A DNA stretch of 64,000 bases from Janibacter massiliensis (GTDB lineage: Bacteria > Actinomycetota > Actinomycetes > Actinomycetales > Dermatophilaceae). The position numbers and the translations under genes are program-made. Of this stretch, positions 27,103 to 37,200 are shown one piece after another. Numbering within the stretch: the stretch's first letter is position 1; each line of letters begins with the position of its first letter. The notes beneath the pieces were generated by a model that was given only the letters and a program-made list of their open reading frames with translations, was not told where the DNA came from and did not search any database. The stretch is taken from positions 2,118,751 through 2,182,750 of the forward strand of contig NZ_LT985196.1 of assembly GCF_900289115.1 (NCBI RefSeq). The letters are read 5' to 3'.

Positions 27103-28933
27103 GGACCTGCGAGCGGCTGGGGTGGCGCAGCTTGCTCATCGTCTTGCTCTCGATCTGACGGATCCGCTCGCGCGTGACGCCGTAGACCTTCCCGATCTCG
27201 TCGAGCGTCTTCGGCTGACCGTCGGTGAGGCCGAACCGCATCTGGACGACACCCGCCTCCCGCTCGGACAGCGTGTCGAGGACGGAGTGCAGCTGCTCCT
27301 GCAGGAGCGTGAAGCTCACCGCGTCGGCCGGGACGACCGCCTCGGAGTCCTCGATGAGATCACCGAACTCGGAGTCGCCGTCCTCGCCGAGCGGGGTGTG
27401 CAGCGAGATCGGCTCCCGGCCGTACTTCTGGACCTCGACGACCTTCTCCGGGGTCATGTCGAGCTCCTTGGCGAGCTCCTCCGGCGTGGGCTCGCGACCG
27501 AGGTCCTGGAGCATCTGCCGCTGGACGCGCGCGAGCTTGTTGATGACCTCGACCATGTGGACGGGGATGCGGATCGTGCGCGCCTGGTCGGCCATCGCGC
27601 GGGTGATCGCCTGGCGGATCCACCACGTCGCGTAGGTCGAGAACTTGTAGCCCTTGGTGTAGTCGAACTTCTCGACCGCACGGATGAGGCCGAGGTTGCC
27701 CTCCTGGATGAGGTCGAGGAAGAGCATGCCGCGCCCGGTGTACCGCTTGGCGAGCGAGACGACGAGCCGCAGGTTCGCCTCGAGAAGGTGGTTCTTCGCG
27801 TTCTTGCCGTCCTGGGCGATCCACCACAGCTCACGCTTGAGCTTGGCGTCGACCTTCTCCCCGGAGTTCAGCTTCTCCTCGGCGAAGAGCCCGGCCTCGA
27901 TCCGCTTGGCGAGCTCGACCTCCTGCTCGGCGTTGAGGAGCGCGACCTTGCCGATCTGCTTGAGGTAGTCCTTGACCGGGTCGGCGGTGGCACCGGCCGT
28001 GACGACCTGCTGCGCCGGCGCGTCCTCCTCGTCGTCGTTGCGCAGGGTGAAGCCAGCGCTCTCCGAGGCCTCCGACTCCGTCGAGTCCTTCGGCTCCTTC
28101 ACCGTCTCCGACCCCTGGGCCGTGGCCTTCGCCTCCGGGGTCGCCACCTCGGCGTCGAGCGCGGCGAGCTCCTCGGCGGAGACCTCAGCCGACTCATCCG
28201 TCTCCGCAGCCTTCGCGGTCTTCGTGGCGGCAGCCTTCTTCGCCGCGGACTTCGTGGCCGCGGTCTTCTTCGCCGCGGACTTCGTGGCCGCGGTCTTCTT
28301 CGCTGTGGTCTTCTTGGCAGCCGCCTTCGTGGCCGTCGTCTTCTTGGCCGTCGTCTTCTTGGCCGTCGTCTTCTTGGCCGTCGTCTTCTCTGCCGTGGTC
28401 TTCTCTGCGGCCGAGGGCTCGTCGACGGCGGCGGGATCCGTGACGTCCGGCTCCACGGTCACCTGCGCGTCGGCGGTACTCCTCGCCGTCGTCTTCTTGG
28501 CGGTCGTCTTCGCGGCCGTCGTCTTCGTGGCCGCCGCTCCGCTCGTAGCCGTCTTCTTCGCGGTCGTCTTGGTGGCCGCGGTCTTCTTGGCCGTCGACTT
28601 CGTGGCCGCCGTCTTCTTGGCCGCCGTCTTCTTGGCCGCGGTCGTCTTGGTGGCCGCGGTCTTCCTGGTCGCCGTCTTCTTGGTCGGCTTCATCGCCTCG
28701 GCGGACCGGTCCTCCGACGGAGGCAGGACGGTGACGCCCTGCTCCTGCACCGCCGCCATCACGGCGCGGAGCCGAGCGGGCTCCTTGACGCCGGCGGCCT
28801 CGGCGGCCGCGCGCAGCTCGTCTCCGGACACCGAGCCCGCCGCGACCCCGTGGCGCATGAGGTCCTGCAGCGCTGCGTGGGCGAATTCCTTCGGGAGGGC
28901 CGGGGGGGTCGAACGGTCAGACACTGGCGTCAC
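27083..28933 (-). CDS. sigA: Primary sigma factor SigA (RpoD) with histone-H1-like Lys/Ala/Thr insert
   Basis: Housekeeping sigma-70 factor, 616 residues. Regions 2 to 4 are standard: [16 protein letters not shown] (1.2), [20 protein letters not shown] and [18 protein letters not shown] (2), [16 protein letters not shown] (2.4), and the final helix-turn-helix [21 protein letters not shown] ending LRDYLD. The N-terminal half is unusual: residues about 82-151 and 177-242 are strings of KTAAKK/KKTTAK-type repeats like histone H1 or HupB tails, separated by an acidic segment. Lys-rich N-terminal extensions are known in actinobacterial SigA; this one is long. An element is inserted at its 3' end without changing the protein. 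Confidence 0.97.
   Translation of the reverse strand: MTPVSDRSTPPALPKEFAHAALQDLMRHGVAAGSVSGDELRAAAEAAGVKEPARLRAVMAAVQEQGVTVLPPSEDRSAEAMKPTKKTATRKTAATKTTAAKKTAAKKTAATKSTAKKTAATKTTAKKTATSGAAATKTTAAKTTAKKTTARSTADAQVTVEPDVTDPAAVDEPSAAEKTTAEKTTAKKTTAKKTTAKKTTATKAAAKKTTAKKTAATKSAAKKTAATKSAAKKAAATKTAKAAETDESAEVSAEELAALDAEVATPEAKATAQGSETVKEPKDSTESEASESAGFTLRNDDEEDAPAQQVVTAGATADPVKDYLKQIGKVALLNAEQEVELAKRIEAGLFAEEKLNSGEKVDAKLKRELWWIAQDGKNAKNHLLEANLRLVVSLAKRYTGRGMLFLDLIQEGNLGLIRAVEKFDYTKGYKFSTYATWWIRQAITRAMADQARTIRIPVHMVEVINKLARVQRQMLQDLGREPTPEELAKELDMTPEKVVEVQKYGREPISLHTPLGEDGDSEFGDLIEDSEAVVPADAVSFTLLQEQLHSVLDTLSEREAGVVQMRFGLTDGQPKTLDEIGKVYGVTRERIRQIESKTMSKLRHPSRSQVLRDYLD
28235..28400. repeat. Tandem DNA repeats encoding the SigA Lys-rich insert
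   Basis: Two adjacent copies of a 30-base unit occur near 28236-28295, followed by three copies of a 15-base unit (TTCTTGGCCGTCGTC) near 28340-28385. They encode the [10 protein letters not shown] and KTTAK repeats. Such repeats can change copy number by slippage, so the insert length may vary between strains. Confidence 0.75.
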
Positions 28934-29061
28934 GGGACCTCTCGTGCAGGGAACGTCCCACCGGCGGCGGCTCCCCGAGGGAACACCACGGCCGACGGGT
29001 CACGTCGTGGGGTGCGGCGCCGAACCGGGGATGCCGCCCCCGTGCGCCGCGGTCTCCCACC

Positions 29062-29091
29062 ATTATAAATCTCGTGCCCGCGCGAGGGCAC
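29062..29091 (-). promoter_or_regulatory. Terminator of the metX-usp operon followed by a likely sigA promoter
   Basis: On the minus strand, GTGCCC-TCGCGC-GGGCAC (29091-29074) forms a hairpin nine bases past the universal stress gene stop, followed by GAGATTT. Directly next is a perfect TATAAT (29067-29062), a good -10 box about 130 bases ahead of the sigA start. No clear -35 is seen. Confidence 0.5.
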
Positions 29092-29099
29092 GGCGGGCG

Positions 29100-29498
29100 T
29101 CAGGACTTGACCGCGAGAACGGGGCAGGACGCGTCGAGAAGGATGCGCTGGGCGTTCGACCCGAGGATGAGCTTGCCGACCGGGGTCCGGCGGCGCAGCC
29201 CGATGACGATGAGCTCCGCGTCCTCCCGGGCGGCGACGTCGAGCAGGTCCTCCGCGGCCTCGTGCCCCGAGTCCATGCGGACGATCTCGTGCGCGACGCC
29301 GCTCGCGGACAGCTTCTCCTCGGCGGCACGCAGCCCCTCGGGGTGGTCGTCCCGGTCCGAACCCCGCAGGACGCCCGGCCCGGACTTGATCGAGCTGACG
29401 ACGACCAGCCGCGCGTCGCGTCGCTGCGCCTCCTCGATCGCCTTGTCGAAGGCGGCCCGGCCCTCGTTGGTCTCGACGTAGCCGACGACGATGGTCAC
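29100..29498 (-). CDS. Universal stress protein (UspA family)
   Basis: 132-residue single Usp domain. Begins TIVVGYVETNEGRAAFDKA and ends with the ATP-binding signature GLRRRTPVGKLILGSNAQ (G-x2-x-G-x9-G-S/N), so an ATP-binding type. Role in stress survival is known for the family, mechanism unclear. Its ATG overlaps the metX stop, so it is expressed with metX and thus possibly under the SAM-IV riboswitch. Confidence 0.92.
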   Translation of the reverse strand: MTIVVGYVETNEGRAAFDKAIEEAQRRDARLVVVSSIKSGPGVLRGSDRDDHPEGLRAAEEKLSASGVAHEIVRMDSGHEAAEDLLDVAAREDAELIVIGLRRRTPVGKLILGSNAQRILLDASCPVLAVKS

Positions 29499-30709
29499 GG
29501 TTCCTCCTGCAGTCGGTCCGGGGACCCCGCCTGGGAGCCCACCTCCGCGACGCTACCGGAGATCGCCCCGCCGGTGGCCCCGGCTCGCGGCCCGGTGCGA
29601 GGGACGTGGCGACGGAGGATCGCGTCCAGCTGCGCCGTCTCGGCGAGGAACCCGTCGTGGCCGCGTGCGCTGTGGATCGTCTCCAGCACGCCCCGCTCCC
29701 CCGCCGCCGCCGCGATCTGCGCGGACAGGTGCGCCGGGTAGAGACGGTCGCTGTCGACCGCGACAGCCACGACCGGGCCGGTCGCGCCGGCGACGACCGA
29801 CGCCAGATCCCCGCGACCACGAGTGACGTCGTGCGTGCTGAGCACCTCGGTGAGCAGGACGTAGGTGGCCGCGTCGAACCGCTCCACCAGCCGGGCGCCG
29901 TGGTGCTCGAGGTAGCTCTCCACCTGGAACGGCGGACGCCGGCCGGCAGCCGCGCTGTCCGCCGGGCGCGTCGCGTTGGCGAAACGGTCCTCGAGCTCGG
30001 CCGCCGTCCGGTACGTCGTGTGCGCGATGGCCCGCGCGATCGCCAGACCGCGCGAGGGATCGGTCCCCTCCCGGAGGTAGTCGCCGTCGCGGTACCCCGG
30101 GTCGAGCCGGATCGCGGCCAGCTGGGCGTGTGCCCACGCGATCTGGTCGGCAGTCGCGCGGGCACCGCTCGCCAGGACGATCGCCGTGCCGACGCGCTCG
30201 GGATGCATCGCGACCCACTCGAGCACCCGCGTGCCGCCGAGAGAACCACCGAGGACCGCTGCCCACCGGTCGATCCCGAGCCGGTCCGACAGGAGCGCCT
30301 CGGCCTCGACCTGGTCGCGCACCGTCAGCGCCGGGAAGCGCCCGCCCCACGGCTGCCCGTCGGGCCCCGTCGACGTCGGGCCGGTCGAGCCGCTGCACCC
30401 GCCGAGGACGTTCGCGCAGACGACGAAGTGCTCCCGGGTGTCGACCGGCCCGCCGGGTCCGACGACGCCGGGCCACCACCCGGGCGCGTCGTCGGGTCCG
30501 GCGGGGGCGACGTGGCTGTCCCCCGTGAGGGCGTGCTCGACGAGGACCGCGTTCGACCCGTCGGCGGCGAGCGAACCCCACGTCTCGACGGCGAGCCGCA
30601 CGTCCGGCAGGACGACGCCCGAGGTGAGGCGCAGGTCCCCCAGGCACACGACGTCACGGGTGTGCGGCTCGACGACGCGGGACCCGCGCCGCGGCTGTCC
30701 GGGAACCAT
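29495..30709 (-). CDS. metX: Homoserine O-acetyltransferase MetX
   Basis: Alpha/beta-hydrolase-fold enzyme that makes O-acetylhomoserine for methionine synthesis; MetY (39820-41142) uses the product. The nucleophile Ser is in VLGGSLGGTRVLEW, VCANVLGGCSGSTGP is diagnostic, and the catalytic Asp and His are in VAVDSDRLYP and SARGHDGFL. The ATG at 30709 gives 404 residues; the upstream extension would run through the riboswitch. Preceded by a SAM-IV riboswitch, so likely shut off by S-adenosylmethionine. Confidence 0.94.
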   Translation of the reverse strand: MVPGQPRRGSRVVEPHTRDVVCLGDLRLTSGVVLPDVRLAVETWGSLAADGSNAVLVEHALTGDSHVAPAGPDDAPGWWPGVVGPGGPVDTREHFVVCANVLGGCSGSTGPTSTGPDGQPWGGRFPALTVRDQVEAEALLSDRLGIDRWAAVLGGSLGGTRVLEWVAMHPERVGTAIVLASGARATADQIAWAHAQLAAIRLDPGYRDGDYLREGTDPSRGLAIARAIAHTTYRTAAELEDRFANATRPADSAAAGRRPPFQVESYLEHHGARLVERFDAATYVLLTEVLSTHDVTRGRGDLASVVAGATGPVVAVAVDSDRLYPAHLSAQIAAAAGERGVLETIHSARGHDGFLAETAQLDAILRRHVPRTGPRAGATGGAISGSVAEVGSQAGSPDRLQEEP

Positions 30710-30752
30710 GTCACTCCTGGGCGCTCGCGTTGCCCGACCACCACGGCCGGGC

Positions 30753-30834
30753 CAGGTCATCACCCGGGGCACCCCATCGCGAGGAGGGTTGCCGTCCAGC
30801 AAGCCGGGGCTGTGCGCTGGAACTCATGACCTGC
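30753..30834 (-). promoter_or_regulatory. SAM-IV riboswitch upstream of metX
   Basis: On the minus strand the RNA reads AGGTCATGAG...CCCCGGCTTGCTGG, CGGCAACCCTCC, GGGGTGCCCCGGGTGATGACCT. The first and last blocks pair (AGGTCAT/ATGACCT), the core matches the actinobacterial SAM-IV class, and a near-identical copy lies before metY. It ends about 44 bases before the metX start. A TATACT box (30845-30840) just upstream is a likely -10. Confidence 0.88.
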
Positions 30835-30890
30835 GCGGGAGTATACGGCGGACGCCGTCGGTGGGCAGCGGTCGACCCGGTGGCGGACGG

Positions 30891-31913
30891 TCACGCGGCC
30901 CGGCTGCGCCCGGCCTCCCGTCGGACCCCGAGGCTGACGAGCTGATCGAGGAGCACGGCGAGCCGGTACCCCGGGTCCACCCGCAGCGCCCGCGCCAGCG
31001 CGACCGCGGCCAGCGTCCCGTCGCCGACCCACCACGCGGTGTTCGCGAGCACCGTGAGCACCGGCGCGGCCCAGCGGTCCGGGGTTCGCGCCGCGACGGA
31101 GCGCAGCCGCTCGAGAAGGAGCCGGCGTTCGGCGGCCGTGTCCTCCCCGAGCCACGGCCGGTCCGGGACCGCGGCGGAGAAGGCGGGCCGCCACCCCCCG
31201 CACGAGGGGTCCTCCCCGCCCACCGGGCAGAGATGCAGCATGAGACCGTCGCGGACCATCGGGTCGACCAGCGCGGCCACCGCGGTCGCGAGGACCTGCG
31301 GCGGCACCGCCTCGACCGGCCGGTCGAGCAGCTGGGCCCAAGCCTCGCAGATCGCGGTCCTGCCCTCGTCCGGGACGGCGGCCCCGGTCTCCACGGCACG
31401 CTCGTCGGCCTCGACCGCCGCCTCGAGGGCCGCACGCGTCGGACGTGGGTGGACTCCCGCAGCGACGTGGTCGGCGACGGCGGGCACCTCGGCAGGGGTC
31501 GGCAGGGGCACCGGCGCGCCGGGGCGGTCCAGACGGTGCAGGTGGTCCCCGTCGACGACCGCGACCGCGCCGACGAGCACCCCCGCGTCTCGCAGGACAC
31601 GGGCGGCCTCTCGAGCAGCATGGTCGTGCAGCGGCCTCGCACCGACCGGCGCCCCGAGGGCGAGGATGACGACCTCGTCGGGGATCTCGCGCCCGACGAC
31701 GTCGACGACGGGCGCCATGGCCGTGGCGACGGACGCGTCGGGATCCAGGTCGAACCGGGCGACGAGGTCCATCCGGCCGTCGACGAGGCAGACGACGACG
31801 AGGCTGCACCCCGGGTCGTACCCGAGGGCGAAGGGAAGAAGGACGGCGAGCTCGGCGAGCCCGCGAACGGTGGTGCCGACGACGGGGTCGTGCCCCGGGG
31901 AGTGAGGTGTCAT
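30891..31913 (-). CDS. DUF4192 domain protein
   Basis: 340 residues from an ATG. The family opening is clear: LAVLLPFALGYDPGCSLVVVCL and later TPDRWAAPVLTVLANTAWWVGDGTLAAVALARAL with DPGYRLAVLLDQLVSLG at the end. DUF4192 proteins are widespread in actinobacteria, with no known function. Stands alone between metX and a DUF1232 gene. Confidence 0.85.
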   Translation of the reverse strand: MTPHSPGHDPVVGTTVRGLAELAVLLPFALGYDPGCSLVVVCLVDGRMDLVARFDLDPDASVATAMAPVVDVVGREIPDEVVILALGAPVGARPLHDHAAREAARVLRDAGVLVGAVAVVDGDHLHRLDRPGAPVPLPTPAEVPAVADHVAAGVHPRPTRAALEAAVEADERAVETGAAVPDEGRTAICEAWAQLLDRPVEAVPPQVLATAVAALVDPMVRDGLMLHLCPVGGEDPSCGGWRPAFSAAVPDRPWLGEDTAAERRLLLERLRSVAARTPDRWAAPVLTVLANTAWWVGDGTLAAVALARALRVDPGYRLAVLLDQLVSLGVRREAGRSRAA

Positions 31914-32014
31914 GCCTCGAAGATTCGGGCCTGCCGGGCCCACCGGGCAGCCCCGGCGAGCGCCCTGTGCACAACGCGGCTCGGGCGGGCCCGCCTGGGT
32001 ACGACGCGGCCGCG

Positions 32015-32413
32015 TCAGCGCACGACGTGCGAGCGGACCGTCTCGTCCTTGGGGTCGGCCGATCCCCCGCCCTTGCCCCCGTGCGTCTTCTCCCACTCGA
32101 GGAAGGCACCCGTCTCCTCGACGAGCGCGGCGGCGACCCACGACAGGACCATGGCGTCGTCGGCGAGGCCGGCGACGAGCAGGAGGCCCTCCGGCACGAC
32201 GTCGACCGGTGAGACGACGTAGGCGACGCCGGCCGCGATGAGACCGAGCCGTCCCATGCCCACGCCGCGGTAGCGACCGGACCGGACCGCGGCGACCATC
32301 CGCGGCAGCGCGGCGAGCCGCTCGGAGACCCCGGGGCTGCCGGGCTGGGCGAGGTCCTTCACGGCGGCCGCCAGGGTGCGCAGGGCACCGACCTTGGCCA
32401 TCGTCTTGCGCAC
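32015..32413 (-). CDS. DUF1232 (YkvA-like) membrane protein
   Basis: 132 residues with the DUF1232 signature in GLIAAGVAYVVSPVDVVPEGLLLVAGLADDAMVL: a short hydrophobic hairpin with SPVDxVPE. Function unknown. Lies 12 bases after the EcsC-like gene and is probably cotranscribed with it. Confidence 0.85.
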   Translation of the reverse strand: MRKTMAKVGALRTLAAAVKDLAQPGSPGVSERLAALPRMVAAVRSGRYRGVGMGRLGLIAAGVAYVVSPVDVVPEGLLLVAGLADDAMVLSWVAAALVEETGAFLEWEKTHGGKGGGSADPKDETVRSHVVR

Positions 32414-32425
32414 GGCGGTCTCCTC

Positions 32426-33145
32426 TCAGCCCCGACGCGGGAACTCGACCCGCGACTGGTCGGCGATCTTGTTCAGCAGGTAGGCGTCCGTCCCGGCGCC
32501 CACGGCACCACCGAGGACCGGGACGGCCCGGCCGAAGCGCTTGAGGACGCCGGTGCCCGTGCGGGACAGCAGACGGAAGCCGACGGCCTTGTTGACCATC
32601 ATCAGGGCCGGGCCGGGCAGGCGCTGGGCGGCGAGGTTGGTCAACCGGCCCGCGGGGGCGACGACGCCGGCCTTCTTCAGCAGGTCGCTCGAGTCGGCGC
32701 CGACGAGGCTGAGCAGGACGGCGGTGCGGATCTGCTCGTTCGTGATGTCGTACCCGCGGATCGCGGCGACCGCGGCGGTCATCCGCGTCGCTACGAGGTA
32801 GAACCCGAGGACGTTCGCCGGGAGCGCGACGGGCATCGTGATGAACCCGCCGAGGCTCGTGAGGAAGCCGTTGCCCGCAGCCAGGGTGATGTGCTTGCGG
32901 ACGATCGCGTCGATCGCCTTCTCGGCGTCCCCGCCGTTCGCGCGCAGCGCCTCGTCGGCGACCTGACGGGCCGGGTCGAACGGACCCCTGCCGTCGATGC
33001 CGGCGTCGAGGAGGGTGTCGACGAACTTCGTCAGCGAGCCACCGACGACGCCCGGGTCGTTCGTGGTCTGCGCCCGCTCGAGCGCGGAGCGGGTGTCCTG
33101 GACCGGCGTCCGGCCGCGCCCCGTGATCCTGTCGATGATGCCCAT
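32426..33145 (-). CDS. EcsC family protein
   Basis: 239 residues from an ATG. Typical EcsC features: KAIDAIVRKHITLAAGNGFLTSLGGFITMP, then a membrane-spanning segment (LPANVLGFYLVATRMTAAVAAIRGYD) and a Gly-rich end with VPVLGGAVGAGTDAYLLNKIA. EcsC was first described next to an ABC exporter in Bacillus; in actinobacteria its role is unknown. Confidence 0.82.
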   Translation of the reverse strand: MGIIDRITGRGRTPVQDTRSALERAQTTNDPGVVGGSLTKFVDTLLDAGIDGRGPFDPARQVADEALRANGGDAEKAIDAIVRKHITLAAGNGFLTSLGGFITMPVALPANVLGFYLVATRMTAAVAAIRGYDITNEQIRTAVLLSLVGADSSDLLKKAGVVAPAGRLTNLAAQRLPGPALMMVNKAVGFRLLSRTGTGVLKRFGRAVPVLGGAVGAGTDAYLLNKIADQSRVEFPRRG

Positions 33146-33232
33146 GTCAGCTCTCCTGGCGGGCGTGGACGCCGCGCGTCGCACACCCTGCGGTCGGGAA
33201 CGGATGTCTGGACGATCCTTGCACGGCGAGCC

Positions 33233-34231
33233 TCAGCGCGGCAGCGGGCCGCCGTCCGTGGGCCCCTCCTGCTCGCCCTCGTCGGCGACCGTGCGGAGGA
33301 AGTCCTCGAACTCCGCCCCGAGCTCGTCGGCCGAGGGCAGCGGGCTCGTCTCCGTCCCGAGGAGGTTCTTGCCCGCGCCCTCGACGAAGCGGTCGTACTG
33401 CCGCTCGAGAGCACCGACGGCCTCGGCCACCTCGGGGTTCTCCCCCATCTCGGCCGTGATCGCGGCGCGGTTCTCCCCCGCCGCCGTGACGAGGTCGTCG
33501 TTGGGGAGGTTGAGCCCGCTCACGTCGACGATCGCGTTGAGCGCCGTCAGCGCCGCGTCGTGGAACTCGGCCTGTGCCAGGTAGTGCGGGACGTGGACGG
33601 AGAAACCGACGGCGTCGCGCCCGGCCTCGCCGAAGCGCAGCTCGAGGAGCGCAGCGACGCTCGCGGGCACCTGGACCTTGCCGAAGACCGGCTTGAGGTC
33701 CCCGACCAGCCGCTCGTTCGTCGTGTGGGTCGTCATCCCGACGGGCCGGGTGTGCGGCACCGCCATGGGGATCCCGTGGGCCTGGACGACGAGGGTCACG
33801 CCGAGGCGGTCGGCCAGCTGGCGGACGGCCTCGATGAACCGCTCCCACTGGTAGTCCGGCTCGGGGCCGTGGAGGAGGAGGTAGGGCTGGCCGTCGCGGT
33901 CGCGCAGGCGGTGCAGCACGAGCGAGGGGTCCTGGTAGGCGGCGTAGCGGGTCTCCTCGAAGACCATCGCCGGACGACGGCCGCGGTAGTCGAGGAGCTG
34001 GTCGACGTCGAACGAGGCGACGACGGTCACGTCGTCGGACAGCAGGTGGTCGACGAGGATCCGCTGGGTCTGCCCGGCGTCGAGGAAGCCTTCGAGCGCG
34101 ACGATCATCGTCGTCGCGGCGGGTTCCTCCGCGGGCCGCGGGGTCGCCTGCCCGCTGAAGCCGATCCGGGGCAGCCACGACGACGGCCGGACGTCGGCCT
34201 CGAGCCGGAAGAGGTCGGCGGGGTCGAGCAC
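33233..34231 (-). CDS. PAC2 family protein (proteasome assembly chaperone-like)
   Basis: 332 residues starting at a GTG preceded by AGGAGG. Motifs include MIVALEGFLDAGQTQRIL, the core LLHGPEPDYQWERF, and QAHGIPMAVPHTRPV. These match the PAC2 (PF09754) family, relatives of the archaeal and eukaryotic proteasome assembly chaperones; function in actinobacteria is unproven. Next to hrpA, same strand. Confidence 0.85.
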   Translation of the reverse strand: MLDPADLFRLEADVRPSSWLPRIGFSGQATPRPAEEPAATTMIVALEGFLDAGQTQRILVDHLLSDDVTVVASFDVDQLLDYRGRRPAMVFEETRYAAYQDPSLVLHRLRDRDGQPYLLLHGPEPDYQWERFIEAVRQLADRLGVTLVVQAHGIPMAVPHTRPVGMTTHTTNERLVGDLKPVFGKVQVPASVAALLELRFGEAGRDAVGFSVHVPHYLAQAEFHDAALTALNAIVDVSGLNLPNDDLVTAAGENRAAITAEMGENPEVAEAVGALERQYDRFVEGAGKNLLGTETSPLPSADELGAEFEDFLRTVADEGEQEGPTDGGPLPR

Positions 34232-34268
34232 GATGTGCCTCCTGGGGTGTTCGCCGGGGTCTGGTCGG

Positions 34269-37200
34269 TCAACGGTCGGGTGGCAGCGACCATTCCCCGC
34301 GCACGGCGTCGATCGCCTTGAGGACCCGCTTCTCCGACACGGGCCCGTTCGTCCCCAGGTGCTGCGCGAAGAGGGACACCCGCAGCTCCTCGATCGCCGT
34401 CGCGATGGCGCGGACCTCGTCGGTGGCAGCGGCCGTGGCCGGCAGCGCGTCGAGGAGGTCGGCGTACCGCTCCTCGACGCGGTCCACGGTCGCCTGGAGG
34501 ACGTCCTCGCGCGGGTTGGCGGCCGCGCGGGTCAGGCGGTGCTCCATCGCGGCGAGGTACCGCTCGAGGTCGGGCAGACGGGACAGGCCCGTGGCCGCGA
34601 CGAAACCTGGCCGGACGAGGGACCCGAGCTGGGCGCGCACGTCCGCCGCCGTCGCGCGCAGGACCGCGTTGTCGGTGCGCCGCCCCATCGCGTCGAGGGC
34701 GAGGGTGACCCGTCCCGCCGCCGCGAGCACGGGCTGCACGCCGCGCACCACGGCCAGGACGCGGGCCGCGGCGTGCGTGCGCACCGCCGACAGCGCCGCG
34801 GCGAAGGCCTGATCGTCGCGCACCTCCCGCTCGGCGTCGGGGCCGACGATGTCGTCGACGGCGGCCTCGAGGCAGTCCTGGAGCAGGGCCGGGACGCTGC
34901 CGTGCGGGTTGTGGGCCAGCGCCGCCTTCTGCGCGTTGTCCAGGTGGGAGAGGACCCGCTTCCACGGCGGGGTCGTACCGAGGACGAGCAGCCGCCGCAC
35001 GCCCCGGCGGTGAGCGGCGACGGCCTCGCTCTCATGGGCCAGGACCCGTACCGCGACGCTCTCCCCCTCGTCGACGAGCGCCGGGTACCCGACGACCTCG
35101 TGGCCGCCGGTCCGGGAGGCGAAGGTCCTCGGCAGCTCGCCCATGGTCCACGAGGTCAGCCCGGCCCGCTCGAGGGCCCGCCCCGCCCGGGACACCCGGT
35201 TCTGGAGGTGCCCGCCGAGGCTCTGGCGCAGCGCTGCGAGATCCTTGCCGCTGCCGAGCACGCGCCCCCCGCCGTCCTCGACGGCGTAGGTCATCCGCAG
35301 GTGGGCCGGCAGCCGCTCGGGGTCGAGGTCGTGCGGCGAGACCGGCACCCCCGCACGCTGCGTGAGGATGCGGGCGAGCTCGACGACGAGGGGTTCGTCG
35401 TCGGCGTGGTCGGGGCCGTCCGGGCCCGTCGGCCGTGCGGCCTCGGCGCGGGCGATCTCGGCGCACGCGGCGCGGGCATGGTCGGGCGCCGGGACGACGT
35501 GGCGGCGGATCGGCTTCGGGAGCGTCTTGATGAGGGCCGTGAGGAGGTCCTCACGCACCCCCGGGACGAGCCTGTCGAAGCCGGTGTCCGGCACCTGGTT
35601 GAGGACGGCGACGGGGATGTGGACGGTGACCCCGTCGTCCGGCGCGCTCGGGTCGAAGCGGTAGGTCAGGGACAGCTCGAGCTCGCCGGTGCGCCACGTG
35701 CGGGGGAAGTCGCTGCCGGAGATCTCGCCGGCAGCGTCGGTGAGGAGGACGTCCTCGGTGAGGGTGAGCAGGTCGGGGGCGGTGCGGCGGGCGGTCTTCC
35801 ACCAGCTGTCGAAGTGGCGCCCGGACACGACGGACGCGGGGATGCGCGTGTCGTAGAAGGCCATGATCGCCTCGTCGTCCGCGACGAGCCCGCGCCGTCG
35901 GCTGCGCTCCTCGAGCTCCGCGGCGTCCTCGACGAGTGCCCGGTTGTGGGCGATCACCTCGTGGCGGGTGTCCCAGTCGCCCACGACGAGCGCGTGCCGG
36001 ATGAACAGCTCCCGTGCGAGGGCGGGGTCGATCCGGGCGAGCTGCACCGTGCGATCGGTCGCGAGCGGGACGCCGTACAGGGTGACCCGCTCCGTGGCGA
36101 CGGCGGCGGCCTGGCGCCGGGACCAACGCGGCTCGGAGTGCTGGCGCTTGACGACGTGCGCCCCGAGGCGCTCGGCCCAGGCGGGGTCGATGCGGGCGTT
36201 GGTCCGGGCCCAGACCTTCGTCGTCTCGACGAGCTCCGCCGAGACGACGAACGCCGGCTGACGCCGGAAGAGGGCCGAGCCGGGCTGGATCGAGAAGCGC
36301 GCGCCGCGGGCGCCCAGGTAGTCCCGCCGCTGCTCGTCGCGCACCCCGACGTGGCTGAGCAGACCGGACAGCAGGGCCTGGTGGATGCGGTCCCAGTCCG
36401 GCTCGGCGTCGCGCTCCGCGGTCGCGGCGCTCGGGTCGATCCCGTGCTCCTCGCACGCCGCCCGCAGCTGGGTGTGCAGATCCTGCCACTCGCGCACCCG
36501 TAGGTAGTGCAGGTACTCGCGCTGGCACATCCGCCGGAACGCGCTGCCCGACAGCGCCCGCTGCTGCTGGCGCAGGTATCGCCACAGCGCGAGGTACGAG
36601 GCGAAGTCGGAGTGCTCCCGGGCGAACCGCGCGTGGGCCTGGTCGGCCTGCTCCTTCTTGTCGACCGGGCGCTCGCGCGGGTCCTGGATGGACAACGCGG
36701 CGACGATGACGAGGACCTCCGCGACGCAGCCGAGGCGGTCGGCCTCGACGAGCATCCGCCCCATCCGCGGGTCGAGCGGCAGCCGGGCCAGCGCGCGCCC
36801 GACGTCGGTGAGGCGACGGCCGCCGCGACGCTCGTCGGTCTCCCCGACCGCCTGGAGCTCCTCGAGGAGGCGCAGGCCGTCGGCGACCTGACGGGAGTCC
36901 GGGGGGTCGACGAACGGGAACCGGGCGACGTCGCCGAGACCGAGCGCCGTCATCTGCAGGATGACGCTCGCGAGGGAGGTGCGCTGGATCTCCGGATCGG
37001 TGAACTCCGGCCGGGCCGCGAAGTCGTCCTGCGAGTACAGCCGGATGCAGATGCCGTCGGCGACGCGGCCGCAGCGCCCGGCGCGCTGGTTCGCGCTCGC
37101 CTGCGAGACCGGCTCGATGGGCAGTCGCTGGACCTTCGTCCGGGCCGACCAGCGGGAGATGCGCGCAGTGCCCGTGTCGACGACGTAGCGGATGCCCGGG

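Noticed and set aside
28235-28400. CRISPR-like array
   Set aside because: The repeats are contiguous, without unique spacers, and in frame within sigA.
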